Source: Asterias rubens (Eukaryota > Echinodermata > Asteroidea > Forcipulatida > Asteriidae). Taken from it: a DNA stretch of 64,000 nucleotides. A program made the translations under genes and the position numbers. The stretch's first letter is position 1. The number at the start of each line of letters is the position of its first letter. Shown here in pieces: positions 44,401-55,528 of this stretch. The notes beneath the pieces are model-generated. The model was given only the letters and a program-made list of their open reading frames with translations, did not search any database and had not been told where the DNA came from. The DNA lies in contig NC_047083.1 in assembly GCF_902459465.1 (NCBI RefSeq), positions 8,981,526-9,045,525 on the forward strand, given 5' to 3'.

Positions 44401-46655
44401 TTTGTAGAGTGAGATGGTTCCCAGTGATATACCATTTCTGTCTTTACTCCAAGAACACACATCTTCTTTAGACCAGTCTAGCATCAAAGATAAATCAAGT
44501 TCCTCAGATCAGGTAAGTGTCCCCTTAAAGTTGTCTACATTTTAAGCATTTCTTGTATTCCCTACCTACTCATGGTCTTATTTTTCAGGAAAGTTTTGGA
44601 GGTAGATGAGTAATATTTTTCCTTTGAAAATAACGTTGCCAAAACCCTGACTTGTCAAAGGAAATACAACAATATTTTAACTGTTGTATCTACTGTCTTT
44701 ATGTCAATGCATTTTTACTATTGTATCTACTGTCTTTATATCAATGCATTTTTACTGTTGTATCTACTGTCTTTATATCAATGCATTTTTACTGTTGTAT
44801 CTACTGTCTTAGTGTCTTTATATTAATGCATTTTTACTGTTGTATCTACTGTCTTTATGTCAATGCATTTTTACTGATGTATATACTGTCTTTATATCAA
44901 TGCATTTTTACTGTTGTATCTACTGTCTTTATATCAATGCATTTTTACTGATGTATATACTGTCTTTATATCAATGCATTTTTACTGATGTATATACTGT
45001 CTTTATATTTGCATTTTTACTATTAGAGAAGTCCTGCATTAGGTCTTGTGTTTTCATTTTTTTTTTCGCGGGGGGGGGGGGGGGGGGGGGGGGGGTTGTG
45101 GTATTTCCTTACTTTTACCAGTTGTTAGCTTTTAAATCATTGTGTATAATGAAGAAAACAAAATTAGGCCAAATTATTTCGTTATGAGTTTTTTTACATC
45201 TTATGGAATGGGCTCAATATAAATCAATAAATTATTATTGTTGTTATTGTTTGTGACAGACGTCGTCAGATCAGCAAGACCCACAAGCCTCTTCATCATC
45301 GCAACACTCTAAGGAATCTTCACAGAGCCAACACTCTGTAGCGGAAGACTTTGTCATGGTAGAATTTGTGAGTAATCATTAATTATGCTCCAAAATGTAC
45401 AGCATTTAAGGAAATAGCTATATTACAAAAAGACATAAGGCTGGGCTATACTTCTTGGGAATTGCAAAAGAGAAGCCAGCTTCCTTAAATCACAATTTGG
45501 AAAATGTTTCATAACTGATTGTTTGCCTCACATAAGTCGCTTCAAATTTCCATACTTGTTGAAGGACTTTAACTGACAATGGTTATAAGTTATTGTTAAA
45601 ATCTGTTTTTAACATTGAAATGTGTTACAATCAAATGTGCAATATAAATGAATTAGTTATAAAAGTAAGAGTATAGATAAACATTCTGTCAAAGCAGGTT
45701 TCCTTCTTTTTACATCACTAAAAAGAAGATTAGACTGGTCTTCTGTCTTGTTTTATAGTAACCACTATGTGGCAGCCAGGGGTTAAAGGCAGTGGACACT
45801 ATAAGTAATTACAAAAAATAATTGTTAGCATAAAATCTTACTTGGCTTCGAGCAATGGGGAGAGGTTGATAGTACAAAACATTGTGAGAAACGGCTCCCC
45901 CTGAAGTAATTTAGTTTTCGAGAAAGAAGTAATTTTCCACGAATTTGATTTCGAGACCTCAGATTTAGAATTTGAGGTCTCGAAATCAAGCATCTGAGAG
46001 CACACAACTTCGTGTTTTTTCTTTCATTATAAACCTCGCAACTTTGACGACCAATTGAGCTCAAATTTTCACAGGTTTGTTATTTTATGCATATGTTGAG
46101 ATACACCAAGTGAGAAGACTGATCTTTGACAATTACCAATAGTGTCCAGTGTTTGCCATTCAATTGAGTTTTGATGACTTATTCCTTTCAGAATCCTGCC
46201 TTTGCCAAACCAGAGAGTAACAGCGACGTCGTCAGTTTTTATCGTCAGTTCCAAATGGCGCCCCCATTGGCCATGTTTGACAACCAGCCAACCCTTGAAG
46301 AAACACTAGTGAGAAGAATCTGAAATTTTAATTTAGTCTTTATTAAAGACACTTTGGCAATTGATGTATATTTCTATGTTCATTAGGTTCATATGAGAAT
46401 TTGATGTACTTTTATCTTTTTATCTTCTCCATTTTTTGAGGTTTTGAGGAAATAAATATAGAAAAATAAATAGGATTAAAACAATTAAACGGTTCGAAAA
46501 ACAAAATGTATATTCAAAACATTAACTTCATTTTTTGTCCCTGTTTTTTTTTTCAGGAAGTGCTACCCACACAACTTGCCAAATTTGAGGAAACTCAGGT
46601 TGACTTTGACAATTTTGTCCAGTCACTTCAACGAGATAGTGAAGAAAGCGACTAA
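38489..46655 (+). CDS. atg13: ATG13, HORMA subunit of the ULK1 autophagy-initiation complex
   Basis: Scaffold that joins ULK1, FIP200 and ATG101 at phagophore initiation. Exons: 38489-38614, 39326-39406, 39642-39761, 40248-40479, 40864-40957, 42254-42367, 43089-43235, 43545-43629, 44408-44512, 45260-45367, 46192-46308, 46557-46655. Phases close to 475 residues (human isoforms 480-517). The HORMA domain (about 30-230) shows DLNKFIKFLVFK, SVQVIVQSRSGEK, DWFNLAIYD, YAVYNRLGLLLKSLI, SRVTPAYRIARHQ and VGSVATPIGSLVLS. Then come SFSTSPP, DIPFLSLL, the LC3-interacting EDFVMVEF (core Phe399 to Val402), FYRQFQ, and the C-terminal DFDNFVQSLQ. An out-of-frame ATG at 38482 overlaps the chosen start and is short. 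Exon 4 is preceded by a partial tandem copy. Confidence 0.95.
39973..40366 (+). repeat. 196-198-bp tandem duplication of ATG13 intron 3/exon 4
   Basis: Copy 1 (about 39973-40170) and copy 2 (about 40171-40366) each hold the intron end with acceptor AAACTCTAG and the first about 118 nt of exon 4. Only copy 2 continues into the rest of exon 4 and its donor (40480). The exon starts are 196 nt apart (40052 and 40248), so reading through copy 1 into copy 2 shifts frame and stops. Copy 1 codes GWSLVLNDNCD where copy 2 codes CWSLVLNDICD. Confidence 0.9.
40985..41226. mobile_element. foldback MITE (CAATTTCATAGAGCTGCTTAAG family)
   Basis: Left end GGGGCCAATTTCATAGAGCT, right end GCTCAATGAAATTGGGCCC, inverted complements. 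Copies or relatives at 17340, 44085-44280 and 57570-57755. Confidence 0.7.
41355..41490. repeat. three copies of a 52-bp repeat
   Basis: Unit contains CGTATAGTATCGCATCTTAT and TATCATCTTAACTGTGTCAA. In ATG13 intron 5. Confidence 0.8.
41520..41908. mobile_element. full MITE, GGCAGTGGACACTATTGG family
   Basis: About 389 bp in ATG13 intron 5. Inverted ends TTAAAGGCAGTGGACACTAT and AATAGTGTCCACTGACTTTA, with an internal palindrome (GAGGTCTCGAAATCAAATTC region). Same family at 18050, 42490, 45784 and 49047. Confidence 0.8.
42425..42990. mobile_element. nested SINE-MITE-SINE cluster
   Basis: A forward tRNA-SINE (B box GGGTTCGAGTCCCAG near 42458) is broken at about 42490 by a full GGCAGTGGACACTATTGG MITE ending at about 42885. 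The SINE tail resumes (AAGCAAGACACTTAACC), then a second SINE lies in reverse orientation (GTGTCATGACC...ACCCACACTCTGCTG...CCGCTCGAAC). The MITE is therefore younger than the SINE it splits. Confidence 0.7.
43815..43985 (+). mobile_element. tRNA-derived SINE, diverged
   Basis: In ATG13 intron 8. Its tail (CTCTGAGCAAGATACTTCG and CCCAGGCGTGGGTACCTGCA) matches the tail of the SINE at 15795-15975. Confidence 0.6.
44085..44282. mobile_element. foldback MITE (GAGCTGCT...AGCTCTATGAA family)
   Basis: Inverted ends CTCAATTTCAGAGAGCTGCT and AAGCTCTATGAATTTTGGCC in ATG13 intron 8. Confidence 0.6.
44685..45020. repeat. 37-bp minisatellite, about nine copies
   Basis: Unit contains TGTATCTACTGTCTTTATAT and CAATGCATTTTTACTG. 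In ATG13 intron 9. Open frames here are artefacts of the repeat. Confidence 0.9.
45070..45095 (+). repeat. 26-base G homopolymer
   Basis: Unbroken run of about 26 G in the sense strand of ATG13 intron 9. It could form a G-quadruplex in pre-mRNA; the exact length is likely unstable or misassembled. Confidence 0.85.
45784..46157. mobile_element. MITE, GGCAGTGGACACTATTGG family
   Basis: ATG13 intron 10, ending 35 bp before exon 11. The middle has a hairpin: TTTCGAGACCTCAGATTTAG against its near-complement AATTTGAGGTCTCGAAATC. Confidence 0.8.
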
Positions 46656-46699
46656 CGAGTGAAAGCAATGCCAGTACTAAATCAAGTATTATAAGGAAG

Positions 46700-46995
46700 T
46701 TGTCCTGACGATGACTAGAGCAAGCTATAGTCGAAACGCTGAGACCTAAGAACTGACTCCTCGCTAGTGCAGGTAATAACGACCCGTTAAGCTTAAGTAG
46801 TAGTCCCAGCCAAGTTTCTACCTTCTGCGCAGGTAGTTGTTAAGAAGCAGAACAGTTCTTCTCAGAACTGAGAAGTCTCCCAAATTCTGAAAATCTCCTC
46901 CGCGGTAGTAGAATATAAAGCAAGACAGCTCTCTAAAGAACAAAATCTACCTGGCAAGTAGATATCGGTACTACCGAAACAGGCTGGGACTACCT
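46700..46995 (+). mobile_element. retroelement-like fragment with hammerhead-like motif in the ATG13 3' UTR
   Basis: Begins with CCTGACGATGACTAGAGC...TAGTCGAAACGCTGAGACC, a hammerhead-like core (CTGACGA, stem GACTA/TAGTC, GAAAC), and ends with GGCTGGGACTACC, which is complementary to GTAGTCCCAGCC at 46797. No coding capacity. Possibly the tail of a Penelope-like or small non-autonomous retroelement. Confidence 0.4.
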
Positions 46996-47092
46996 TTGTT
47001 TGCCATGATCTGCAAAACAAAACTCAAATTGTTTGGTTGCTTCTTACACTCACATCCTTTCCTGCTTTACATCTTAACAAGTGACTAGCCCC

Positions 47093-47310
47093 TTAAAGCC
47101 ATTGGACACTTTCGGTAAACAGTATTGTCCAAGGCCCACACTTCGTGTATCACAACTTCTATATAAAATAACAAACCTGTGAAAATTTAGGCTCAATCGG
47201 TCATCGGAGTCGGGAGAAAATAACTTGTTTCCGCACGTTTCCTCGTGTCATGACATGTGTTCAAAATAAATTCGTAATTCTGGCTATCGAGAATTGATAT
47301 TGTTTTAATG
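47093..47310. mobile_element. half MITE-like element (GAGTCGGGAGAAAATAAC family)
   Basis: Shares GAGTCGGGAGAAAATAAC, GACATGTGTTCAAAATAAAT and ATCGAGAATTGATATTGTTT with 13010-13190. In the ATG13 3' flank. Confidence 0.6.
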
Positions 47311-47994
47311 TTTTCTCAAAAAGTTCAGCATTTCATGGAATAATATTTCAAGAGAAGTCTTTCACCATTATCTTCTGTAAACCCTGTAAGTTATTTGTAA
47401 ATCTGTGAACTTTTTTGTTTCTGTACCGAAAGTGTATAATGGCTTTAAATGTACATGATTGGGGACGTGATCAAACCAATTTTGTAGTTGCAACTATTTT
47501 CTAAAAGAAACAACTTTTGTTGCCCAGAGTTTTCTCAAAAGAGAGTGTCATTTGTATTTCGCTGCAGCCACTGATCGTGTTGGGGAAACTGTAAGCGAGA
47601 AATGAGGCTGATGTTGTTGGGGTCTGGATGGGGGTTAGTGGTTGGGGCGGGGAGGGGGGCGAGCGCTCCGACATCCGTTGATCGAAATGTAAACTTTAGC
47701 AGACTGTTGTATCAGTAGATTGTGACGGTCGAGTGAAAAAAAGGTCCTAAAACTATTTGTTTGGACAATAAACAATTACAGTAGAAGTTTTGCTCAGAAG
47801 CTTCAGTGTTGATTTACTAAGCCTACCTTAGGCCTCTTTAGTTCTTGAATTTGCATCTCCTCGAGTGTGTAATTGTTGGGCATGGCAGAGTTTGCAAAGG
47901 GCACCAAGGCAATGAATATGGGCAGCATGGATACATTTGCCTCTTTTTCTTCTGTGAAGTATTATGAATGCAGTGTTCTAACTGTTTGACTATT

Positions 47995-48475
47995 CAATAT
48001 CATCCACTGTTGTTTTGGATGCATCAGAACAGTACACAGTCAACCCTCCTACTGTCTGACCATTCATTATCACCCACTTTTGTTTATAATGCATCTACAC
48101 AGTACACAGTCAACCCTCCTACTGTCTGACCATTCATTTTCATCCACTGTCATTTTGGATGCATCAGAACAGCCAACTCTCCAACTGTCCAATAGTTCAT
48201 TATCATTCACTGTTGTTGTGGATGAATCTGCACAGTACACAGTCAACCCCCCTACTGTCTGACCATTCATTATCACCCACTGTTGTTGTGGATGAATCTG
48301 CACAGTACACAGTCAACCCTCCTACGGTCTGACCATTCATTATCACCCACTGTTGTTGTGGATGAATCTGCACAGTACACAGTCAACCCTCCTACTGTCT
48401 GACCATTCATTATCATTCACTGTTGTTGTGGATGAATCTGCACAGTACACAGTCAACCTTCCAACCGTCTAACCA
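47995..48475. repeat. about 61-bp minisatellite, about eight copies
   Basis: Unit: CAGTACACAGTCAACCCTCC then TACTGTCTGACCATTCATTA then a CACTGTTGTTGTGGATG spacer. Downstream of ATG13. Same core at 13630-13860 and 62765-62797. Confidence 0.9.
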
Positions 48476-48976
48476 TTCAAAAAAAAAATCACTCTGAGGC
48501 TTATTGTAAATTTCCAATTGATTTTTAATTGTTCTAGAGCACACCTGTGATGACCAATGTTAATAGCATTCTTAGTTGAACTTCACTTGATATACAAAGA
48601 ACATCATGCACATGAGCTAATGCTTCAACTTTTTAATTTTAACAAAGTGTTAACATTTTAATTAATGTTCAAAGTTAATCACTGTTTTGTCTGATGACAA
48701 TTTTGTACTGTGTGTATATATTATTACATTGATGGAAGTGAATAAAAATGTTGAACAAATAATTACAAAATAATGATTTCCCAGTATGTTTGCTTTTTCT
48801 TTTTATGATTGTTCCTGAGCGGGTTGGAACTCAAGATGCTGGGTTCAACATTCTATCTTGTATTTTATGCTAGTTCGTCGGGAGGCTGTGTATTTGTTTA
48901 TATTTCAACCTTTTTACAAATAATACATATATATACATATATACATAAATTCTTCTTTTTCCCCGTTTCTTCTTAG

Positions 48977-49135
48977 GAAGTGCTACCCACACAACTTGGT
49001 AAATTCGTAGAGAACTTTGCAAAAAATTTAAAAGGCAATTTTTCATTAAAGGCAGTGGACACTATTGATAATTGTCAAAGACTAGCCTTCACAGTTGGTG
49101 TATCTCAACATATGCATAAAATAACAAACCTGTGA
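48977..49135 (+). other. candidate alternative terminal exon of ATG13
   Basis: An acceptor (TTTCTTCTTAG, 48976) is followed by a copy of the ATG13 exon 12 start, GAAGTGCTACCCACACAACT. It stays in the exon 12 frame for 52 codons before TGA (49133-49135). Its second half reads into a GGCAGTGGACACTATTGG MITE. If spliced to exon 11 it would replace the normal C-terminal DFDNFVQSLQ. It may also be a dead partial duplicate. Confidence 0.45.
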
Positions 49136-49432
49136 AAATTTGAGCTGAATTGGTCGTCGAAGTTGTGAGATAATAACAAAAGAAAAAAGCGCCCTTGTCA
49201 CACGAAGTTGTGTACTTTTAGATGGTTGATTTCGAGACCTCAAATTCTAAATCTGAGGTCTCAAAATCAAATTCGTGGAAAATTACTTCTTCCTCAACAA
49301 CTATGTCACTTCAGAGGGAGCTGTTTCTCACAATGTTTTATACTGTCAACCATTCCCCATTACTTGTCACCAAGTAAAGTTGTATGCTAATAATTTTTGT
49401 TGAGTAATTGCCAATAGTGTCCACTTCTGATA
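49047..49432. mobile_element. MITE, GGCAGTGGACACTATTGG family
   Basis: Inverted ends ATTAAAGGCAGTGGACACTA and GCCAATAGTGTCCACTTCTG, just beyond the C12orf4 stop (49501), so possibly in its 3' UTR. Confidence 0.75.
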
Positions 49433-49500
49433 AGTGTTGGAGCTAGTTTGTGTGGAGTTGGCATAGCTCACTGTGGACTTAAAAATGTACATTCATTCAT

Positions 49501-52500
49501 CTATTTATGTTGTGAGAGGTCCAGTGTTCGAGACAGTCTGAAGATGTGAGGCAACATTCCACTGAGCTGGGAGAACAAATCGTCCGATATTCCCTGCAAG
49601 TTAAAAAAAATCAAATCAATTAGATTTAATATTTTCATGAAGGCCTTCATGAAAATAGTTGCTGATGAAACGCCATACAATTAAGATAACTAGGGGAGAG
49701 TTAGTGTGTTGTGTATATTTAAAATGTGTTTTCAAATGCATTTTCAAAATATGGCAAAACCCCGGACAGAAATGTTTTTAACAATAAGTCTGTTTATAAA
49801 AATGATTTAAACTTGTAGATTGTTTGTAGGTACAATGTACTCAGTGCCTTGACAAACTGAAATATTTAAGACAGGATTTTGAAGTTTTTGAACTATGAGA
49901 CCGATTATTGTAGCCACCTTACAAAGGTTTACAGTGAAGGGAAACAATGTAAATGGTAACGGACTAAAAAGTGAATTTTGTTCTTTTTACCTTTGGAACG
50001 ACAAACTGGATTGTTCGACTCTCACTGCCTCCCCACTGTGCCATCTCCATCATGAACCCCTTCACACACTTCAAGACAAGCTCCGCCCTCTTTACACACC
50101 ATGGGATTGTCATTTCCTGAATAAATTAACAAATTTGCATAAGTCAATTGATTTGCATAACTTAGACTATTTCCTGAGACTCATTCCAGAGTTTGAGTCC
50201 AATGCTCTTGACCGCTCGGCCACAACACATCTGCTGTGATTTAGCAACTTCCGCCCAACTTCCCCCAAGACACATCAATGAATATTCATGAATGTTAATC
50301 TTATCCACTTGGCCATGACACTCCAATGAATATTCATGATTGTAAATGTGGCTCACCTCATACATCTCATAGAGCAAGAATAGCGGCAAGGTGACGGAGA
50401 GAACATCAAACCGAACACAGCTCTTGAGGATGTTCCTAAGGGCAAGGATGCATGGATGACGAGAGTTGATGTCTCCGTTACGAAGGTTGTCATCAGTGAC
50501 GAGATGGAACAGAACGTGAACCTCCGCTAAGTTAGAATGCTTAGTGATGTAGAAATCCCCTGAAAAGTAATTATTTATGTCCTTCGTTAAAGGGTTTGGG
50601 GATTTTTGTATGACAAAAAAACATACTTAACGTCCAAAGGTTTACACCAAACACAAACGTCCACAGATTTACAGTAAACTTACCGGTTTAAAAACAATAA
50701 TTGTAGAAAGCTCCCCTGAAAATATTATTTGCTGAGGTGCTGTAGTTTTTTGAACATGAGTAAATTTTGATCAATATTTAATAGTTTTTAGTTTCACCCT
50801 TCACTATAAAGTCCTGAAAAAAAAACATTAATTCTTCTGCGCTTTTATGTTGTCCGCCATTTATCAAAATGTAGGCTAGTAATAGGCCTCAACTTTTCAA
50901 CTTGCATCGGAATTTCAAAACTTGTTTCTACCTGCTTTGAGGTTCGATGTGATTTCTCCATCCTCGGAGGATTGTCTTGACTCGCTAGATGCTACTGATC
51001 GCCGGTCACCCCCACCATTGCTGGAACCTAACCAAAAAAGAGGAAACACAACTGTAAATTATAACTATATGCCTAGCTTCCAGCTCTACGATACCCTACC
51101 AAGAGTATCTGTCAAGATCAGGGACAGGAGGATGAGACTGGATGGCTACTGTTTCCGCCAACCAGAGCTAGCTTTGATCCCCTTAGTTCTTTGGAAATCC
51201 ATCGATCGAAACAGGAGCAAAGGCAGGAGGAGACTTACATTCGCAGATAAGCTGAAGAAGGACGCAACTCAACAAGAAACAACTGAGCTTAGGACGTTGA
51301 TGCTGGATCGAAATGCATGGAAGACGACCATTAGAGTTTCCTGAGAAGGCGTCGGCTGAAGACAACCTCTCGCTAAACTCACTCATACATTAATGTTCCT
51401 CAGAAGATGAGAAAACCAAAAGAACAAAAGGAAAATATTCTGAGGAACACGCCAAGGGTTTTCAATTAATATTTACCATCTTGACTGAGTTTTTCAGCCT
51501 TCCTAGTCCGGCGTAGTGTATTAGCTTGCACAGCATGCTGCTGGATCACACGTAACTGTGTGTCCAAATCTGGAAAGTGGAAATCTGTAGACTGCTGACA
51601 GACAGCTGCAAAGTCTACAAATGAAAAATACAAATAATTCATAATTATTTTAAAGTTATAAAATTCCTAACCTCTGAAGAAGGTTTATGTAATTGGTTCT
51701 GTAGGCCTACCCCTTAACCACCTATCTCTTAGCAAGAAGCCAGGTATATATCAATCTTATCAGTCTAAACATTTGGTTGTTCAGTTACCATAGTGTGGAG
51801 TATTTTTATTGATTTTTTGCAGCTTCTATACACCAGAGGAAGTTTGTAAATTGTACATTTTAAAATTTGTCAGAATTTCTTGAAAGAAATAGGTCACTTT
51901 TTGGAGTCAGAGGAACAGCGACCTTGCTTTGCTTCTGTTCACATTTATGCAAGCCAGAGTTAGGCTGGAAGGGAAAACTGTCTGGTACCCCTTTCTGGCT
52001 TGGGGGGTTGTTTACCACAATTGCCTAAGGGTATACGGGGAACATGACCCAAAGAGTGAGCTCACCTCGTTTGATTCCCGTGTAGGAATTGATCCGGTCA
52101 TCCACCATGAGTATAAGCCCGGACAACGAACCAGAGAACAAGGACATTGCTGTCTGTAATCTCTGGGGTTGAGGTTGAGGAGTTCCCCTGTAAAGGTTAA
52201 AGGTCAAAGGTTAAAGGTGAATGAAGGGGAAATACACCTGAGTAAAGAGGAGCAATTATGGTTAAGTGTTTTGCTCAAAAACACAAGTAATATTACCGGA
52301 ATCAAACCCCTCTGATGATTCAACTATCAGAACTTAAGTTTGAGGCAGTAGACCATTGATCCAGTCATGGCAAGTCACCATCTTAAAATCTTGTGAAACA
52401 CTCATTGACCAAAAAATAGTAGCACTCACCCATCTCTGTTGGGCTTGTGTTTACACAAATCCAAGACGTCTCTGGACATCAGACGTATGTTGTGCATCGT

Positions 52501-55500
52501 CTTCATTTGGGCACCTGAACGTGAAAACAGGTAAAGGAAGTTGTTAAATATCGTTTCAAGCAAATGGTTTTGTTAATCTTCACCAGGTAAAATGATATTC
52601 TTAACTTGAGTCTTGAGTTTTTTTGTTTTCAATTACCAAGATGAATTGTAAAGCTCTCCTCAAGTTTGGGTTCTTCAACGATAACTTCTCTCCTCGTTGG
52701 GGGCAGCAGATCGGACATGGCTCGGATCCGCCGACTGACGGGTCCTTCTGTCCCATTCTCCATGTCATCTCGTATCTGCTGGATCCATGTTCTGAATTCC
52801 TCTCTCTGTGAGTCTTGTAGGTTTTTAAGCTCGCTGTGCCATTTCGCTTCTTCACGCTGGGAAAAAATGTCAAATTTCACTTTTTTCGTTACCAAAGGTG
52901 ACTTATTTTTACTTGACTCATACTCCCGCTTCCTTACCATAGGTGACTTTAATCAACTACACTCATATACCCTTTATTCCTTACCAAAGAGGCATTTGTC
53001 ACTTTAAGACCAGTGCACTTTGCTGTTGTGCACTAGATGGCTTGCCATCACCACCACAACAATACATACCTGTATATTATCAAAATGTTGCGCAGCTAGC
53101 CTGTTAACTTGCTGGTCATTGTGAGTGTAGTCCAGGTTCTGCACTGCTTGTTGTATTTGCACCGCTTGCCTTTAAAAAAAAAAATGCATGGTTAACAAAA
53201 CATTATGCTATACTTTTATATTGATAATTTGTTTGTAAAAAAAAAAAAAAAGTAAAAACTGCCAATTTGACATCCCTTTGTATAAACATTTTTCCATTGT
53301 CTTTGATTCTATTAGAACAGAGTGTGGGTTTGAGTCCTGGCCCCGAAATTCATTGCTTCTCTTAACCGTGGTGTATAAGGAACCTGAGACAGTCTTGTCG
53401 CTTTAACTGAGCAGCTAGGGGTTGTTTGTGCCAAGGTGTTGAGAAAGTTAAAGAAATTATCTTAAAGTATGCCCGATAAACAGGGACTTGCGCCTTGATC
53501 TAGTTGCTAGGATATGTGCACTTATTATAAGAACCAATTAGTTGGTGGGCGTGAATAAACCCTCTTGTAAAGTATACTGAAGACCGTACGTTTCTTGAAG
53601 TTTAGCTAAAGCTTGATCTCTCTGTATCAGAACATCCTCAACGGCCACAGCGTAAGTGTGTTCCAAACGAAACAAAATCTCCAATGCCGGTGAGTGTATA
53701 AGCTTGTGGTACAATTCCGCAAATCCCACTTCTGGTTTGGGCTTACTGTCTGGTGCATATGCCACACACTCCTGTTGATTCATAAACCATTGAGAGAACA
53801 CAAGTTCAGAGTCGATACAAATTTATTTTCAAAGTCTTTCACAGTTCTAAGTGTTGCTAATAAAACAAAACATGTTGAAGCTAAAGGTTAATTAGCTTCT
53901 GACTGACAAAAAAAGAAAGAAAATATATTGTCAAAATAAAAAGACTGCCAACATAGGGCTAGATATTTATACAGGCATGATACATGTATTTGGTCCTGTA
54001 AAATGAAACACATGTTTAATTATAATGTCAGGATTAAAATGTATTCTATCATGTCTTTAAAAGTTTATTGACAAGTTCCAAATACCTGTGTGTAAGCCTT
54101 TGCCCATTTGTCAGCAATATTTCCGATGTCGTCATCGCCGGCCTTCTGTAATGATTCAATGGCCTCCTGGGCATTGTTATTATGAAAGGTTGTCGTTTCC
54201 TTGGTAACAAATTTGTCAAGCTTCAACGTTATGTCTGTAAAACAAAGATCAAAAGTGAAAAAAGAAAAATTGATTTCACTATCTTTGATGCTGGAATCTT
54301 ACTTTGACTATCAGGAGGAAGGGGATGTTTAGGTTATTGCAGTACAATTATTACAACTGAATATGTATGTATGATTTGGATTGTTTAACGTAGGTAGCAT
54401 TCAATTAACAATGAGCTGAGGAGTGAGTAACATTAGGTTTTTTTGTGTGAACAGAATATATTCAGGTTCAGTCATTTACTTGATCCACCATGTTCATTTT
54501 TAGCAATTGGTCCTCTTTTTGATTTTTTTTACAAAAAATATCAGGCTAGCTCGAGCTCTCAGAGTGTCAGTGGTAGTGGTAACAAGACATCTGGGGTGGA
54601 TTTCACAAAGGTAGTCCTAACTTAGGACTAGTCCTAGGCAATGCTAAGAGATAGGACCAGTCCTAAGTTAGGATGAGTTACTGGTCCTAACTTAGGACCA
54701 GTCCTATCTCTTACTTAGCATTGCTTAGGACTACCTTTGTGAAATCCACCCCTGCCCTCACAAGCAAAAGGTTGTTAGTTTGAATCCACCACAAGCGATT
54801 TGCCAGAGTTTTTTGTTTCACAGATTGACAGATCCTGGAAAAGTACTGACTGAGTGTACAGAACAGAACAGCAAAGCACACTGCCCCAACCAGTTAATAC
54901 TCAGTCAAATTGAATTTGTGGATGTGGGTAATTCTACCTCCATGGTCTAACTCTGTAGGTGTAGCAGTCTTGTCTAATTTTATTTTTATAAATATAAAAC
55001 AAAAAACAAACAAAGAAACATCTTAAATATGTATCTGAATGCATTATAATTATATGCTTTAGAAGTTACAGAATGTTGCGTAGACGAGCAAACTGAGTCG
55101 GAGTGTGACTTTTATCACAGTCAGAGTAACTTTTATTAGAGAGAAACAACAAGTACATGTAACATCAAAACATGGTCTCTTATAATACACAAGAAGTAGT
55201 AAACAAGGTCGCTTGAGGGCGCTATAAACTTTGTCTAAGTCCTCAATTCAACACAGAAAATTAGTTTGGCATTCATAGTATTATTATGAACATAATTCTT
55301 TGTTCAAATTTTCAATCCAAGTACAACCACACACACTGACAGTGACTGGGCGTTTGTTTACGTTTTACCTTCCTCAACAAAACACGGTAGATTGTGGGCG
55401 GTGACCAGCCTCCCGACAAACTCTCGAGTGCTTATTCCAAGAGGGATTGGGACTGGAACTCGGAGCTTAGAATATAATTCCTTTGTCTTGAACTGAAAGT

Positions 55501-55528
55501 TGAACTCTTTATCTACCCCTGCCGACAT
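49501..55528 (-). CDS. c12orf4: C12orf4 homologue
   Basis: A conserved cytosolic protein; the human gene is linked to intellectual disability and mast-cell degranulation, but its biochemical role is unclear. Exons in order: 55528-55369, 54234-54086, 53771-53578, 53169-53070, 52856-52637, 52514-52430, 52187-52066, 51614-51477, 51027-50932, 50559-50357, 50116-49991, 49593-49501. Phases close to 561 residues (human 552). Family signatures: [117 protein letters not shown] and the C-terminal [19 protein letters not shown]. The first ATG giving this frame is 55528. It is head-to-head with RAD51AP1, with about 455 bp between start codons. Confidence 0.95.
50190..50230 (-). mobile_element. tRNA-SINE head fragment
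   Basis: Minus strand reads TGTGGCCGAGCGGTCAAGAG, an A-box-like start, in C12orf4 intron 10. Confidence 0.5.
54594..54760. mobile_element. palindromic MITE (TTCACAAAGGTAGTCC family)
   Basis: Ends GGGGTGGATTTCACAAAGGT and ACCTTTGTGAAATCCACCCC are exact inverted complements; the interior is built of TAGGACTAGTCCTA-type palindromes. C12orf4 intron 1. Confidence 0.85.

Noticed and set aside
44652-45187. Cys/Tyr-rich ORFs of about 100 residues
   Set aside because: They are translations of the 37-bp minisatellite and poly-G tract in an ATG13 intron.
50922-51344. 140-residue plus-strand ORF
   Set aside because: It overlaps C12orf4 exon 9 in antisense and shows no recognisable domain or splice context.
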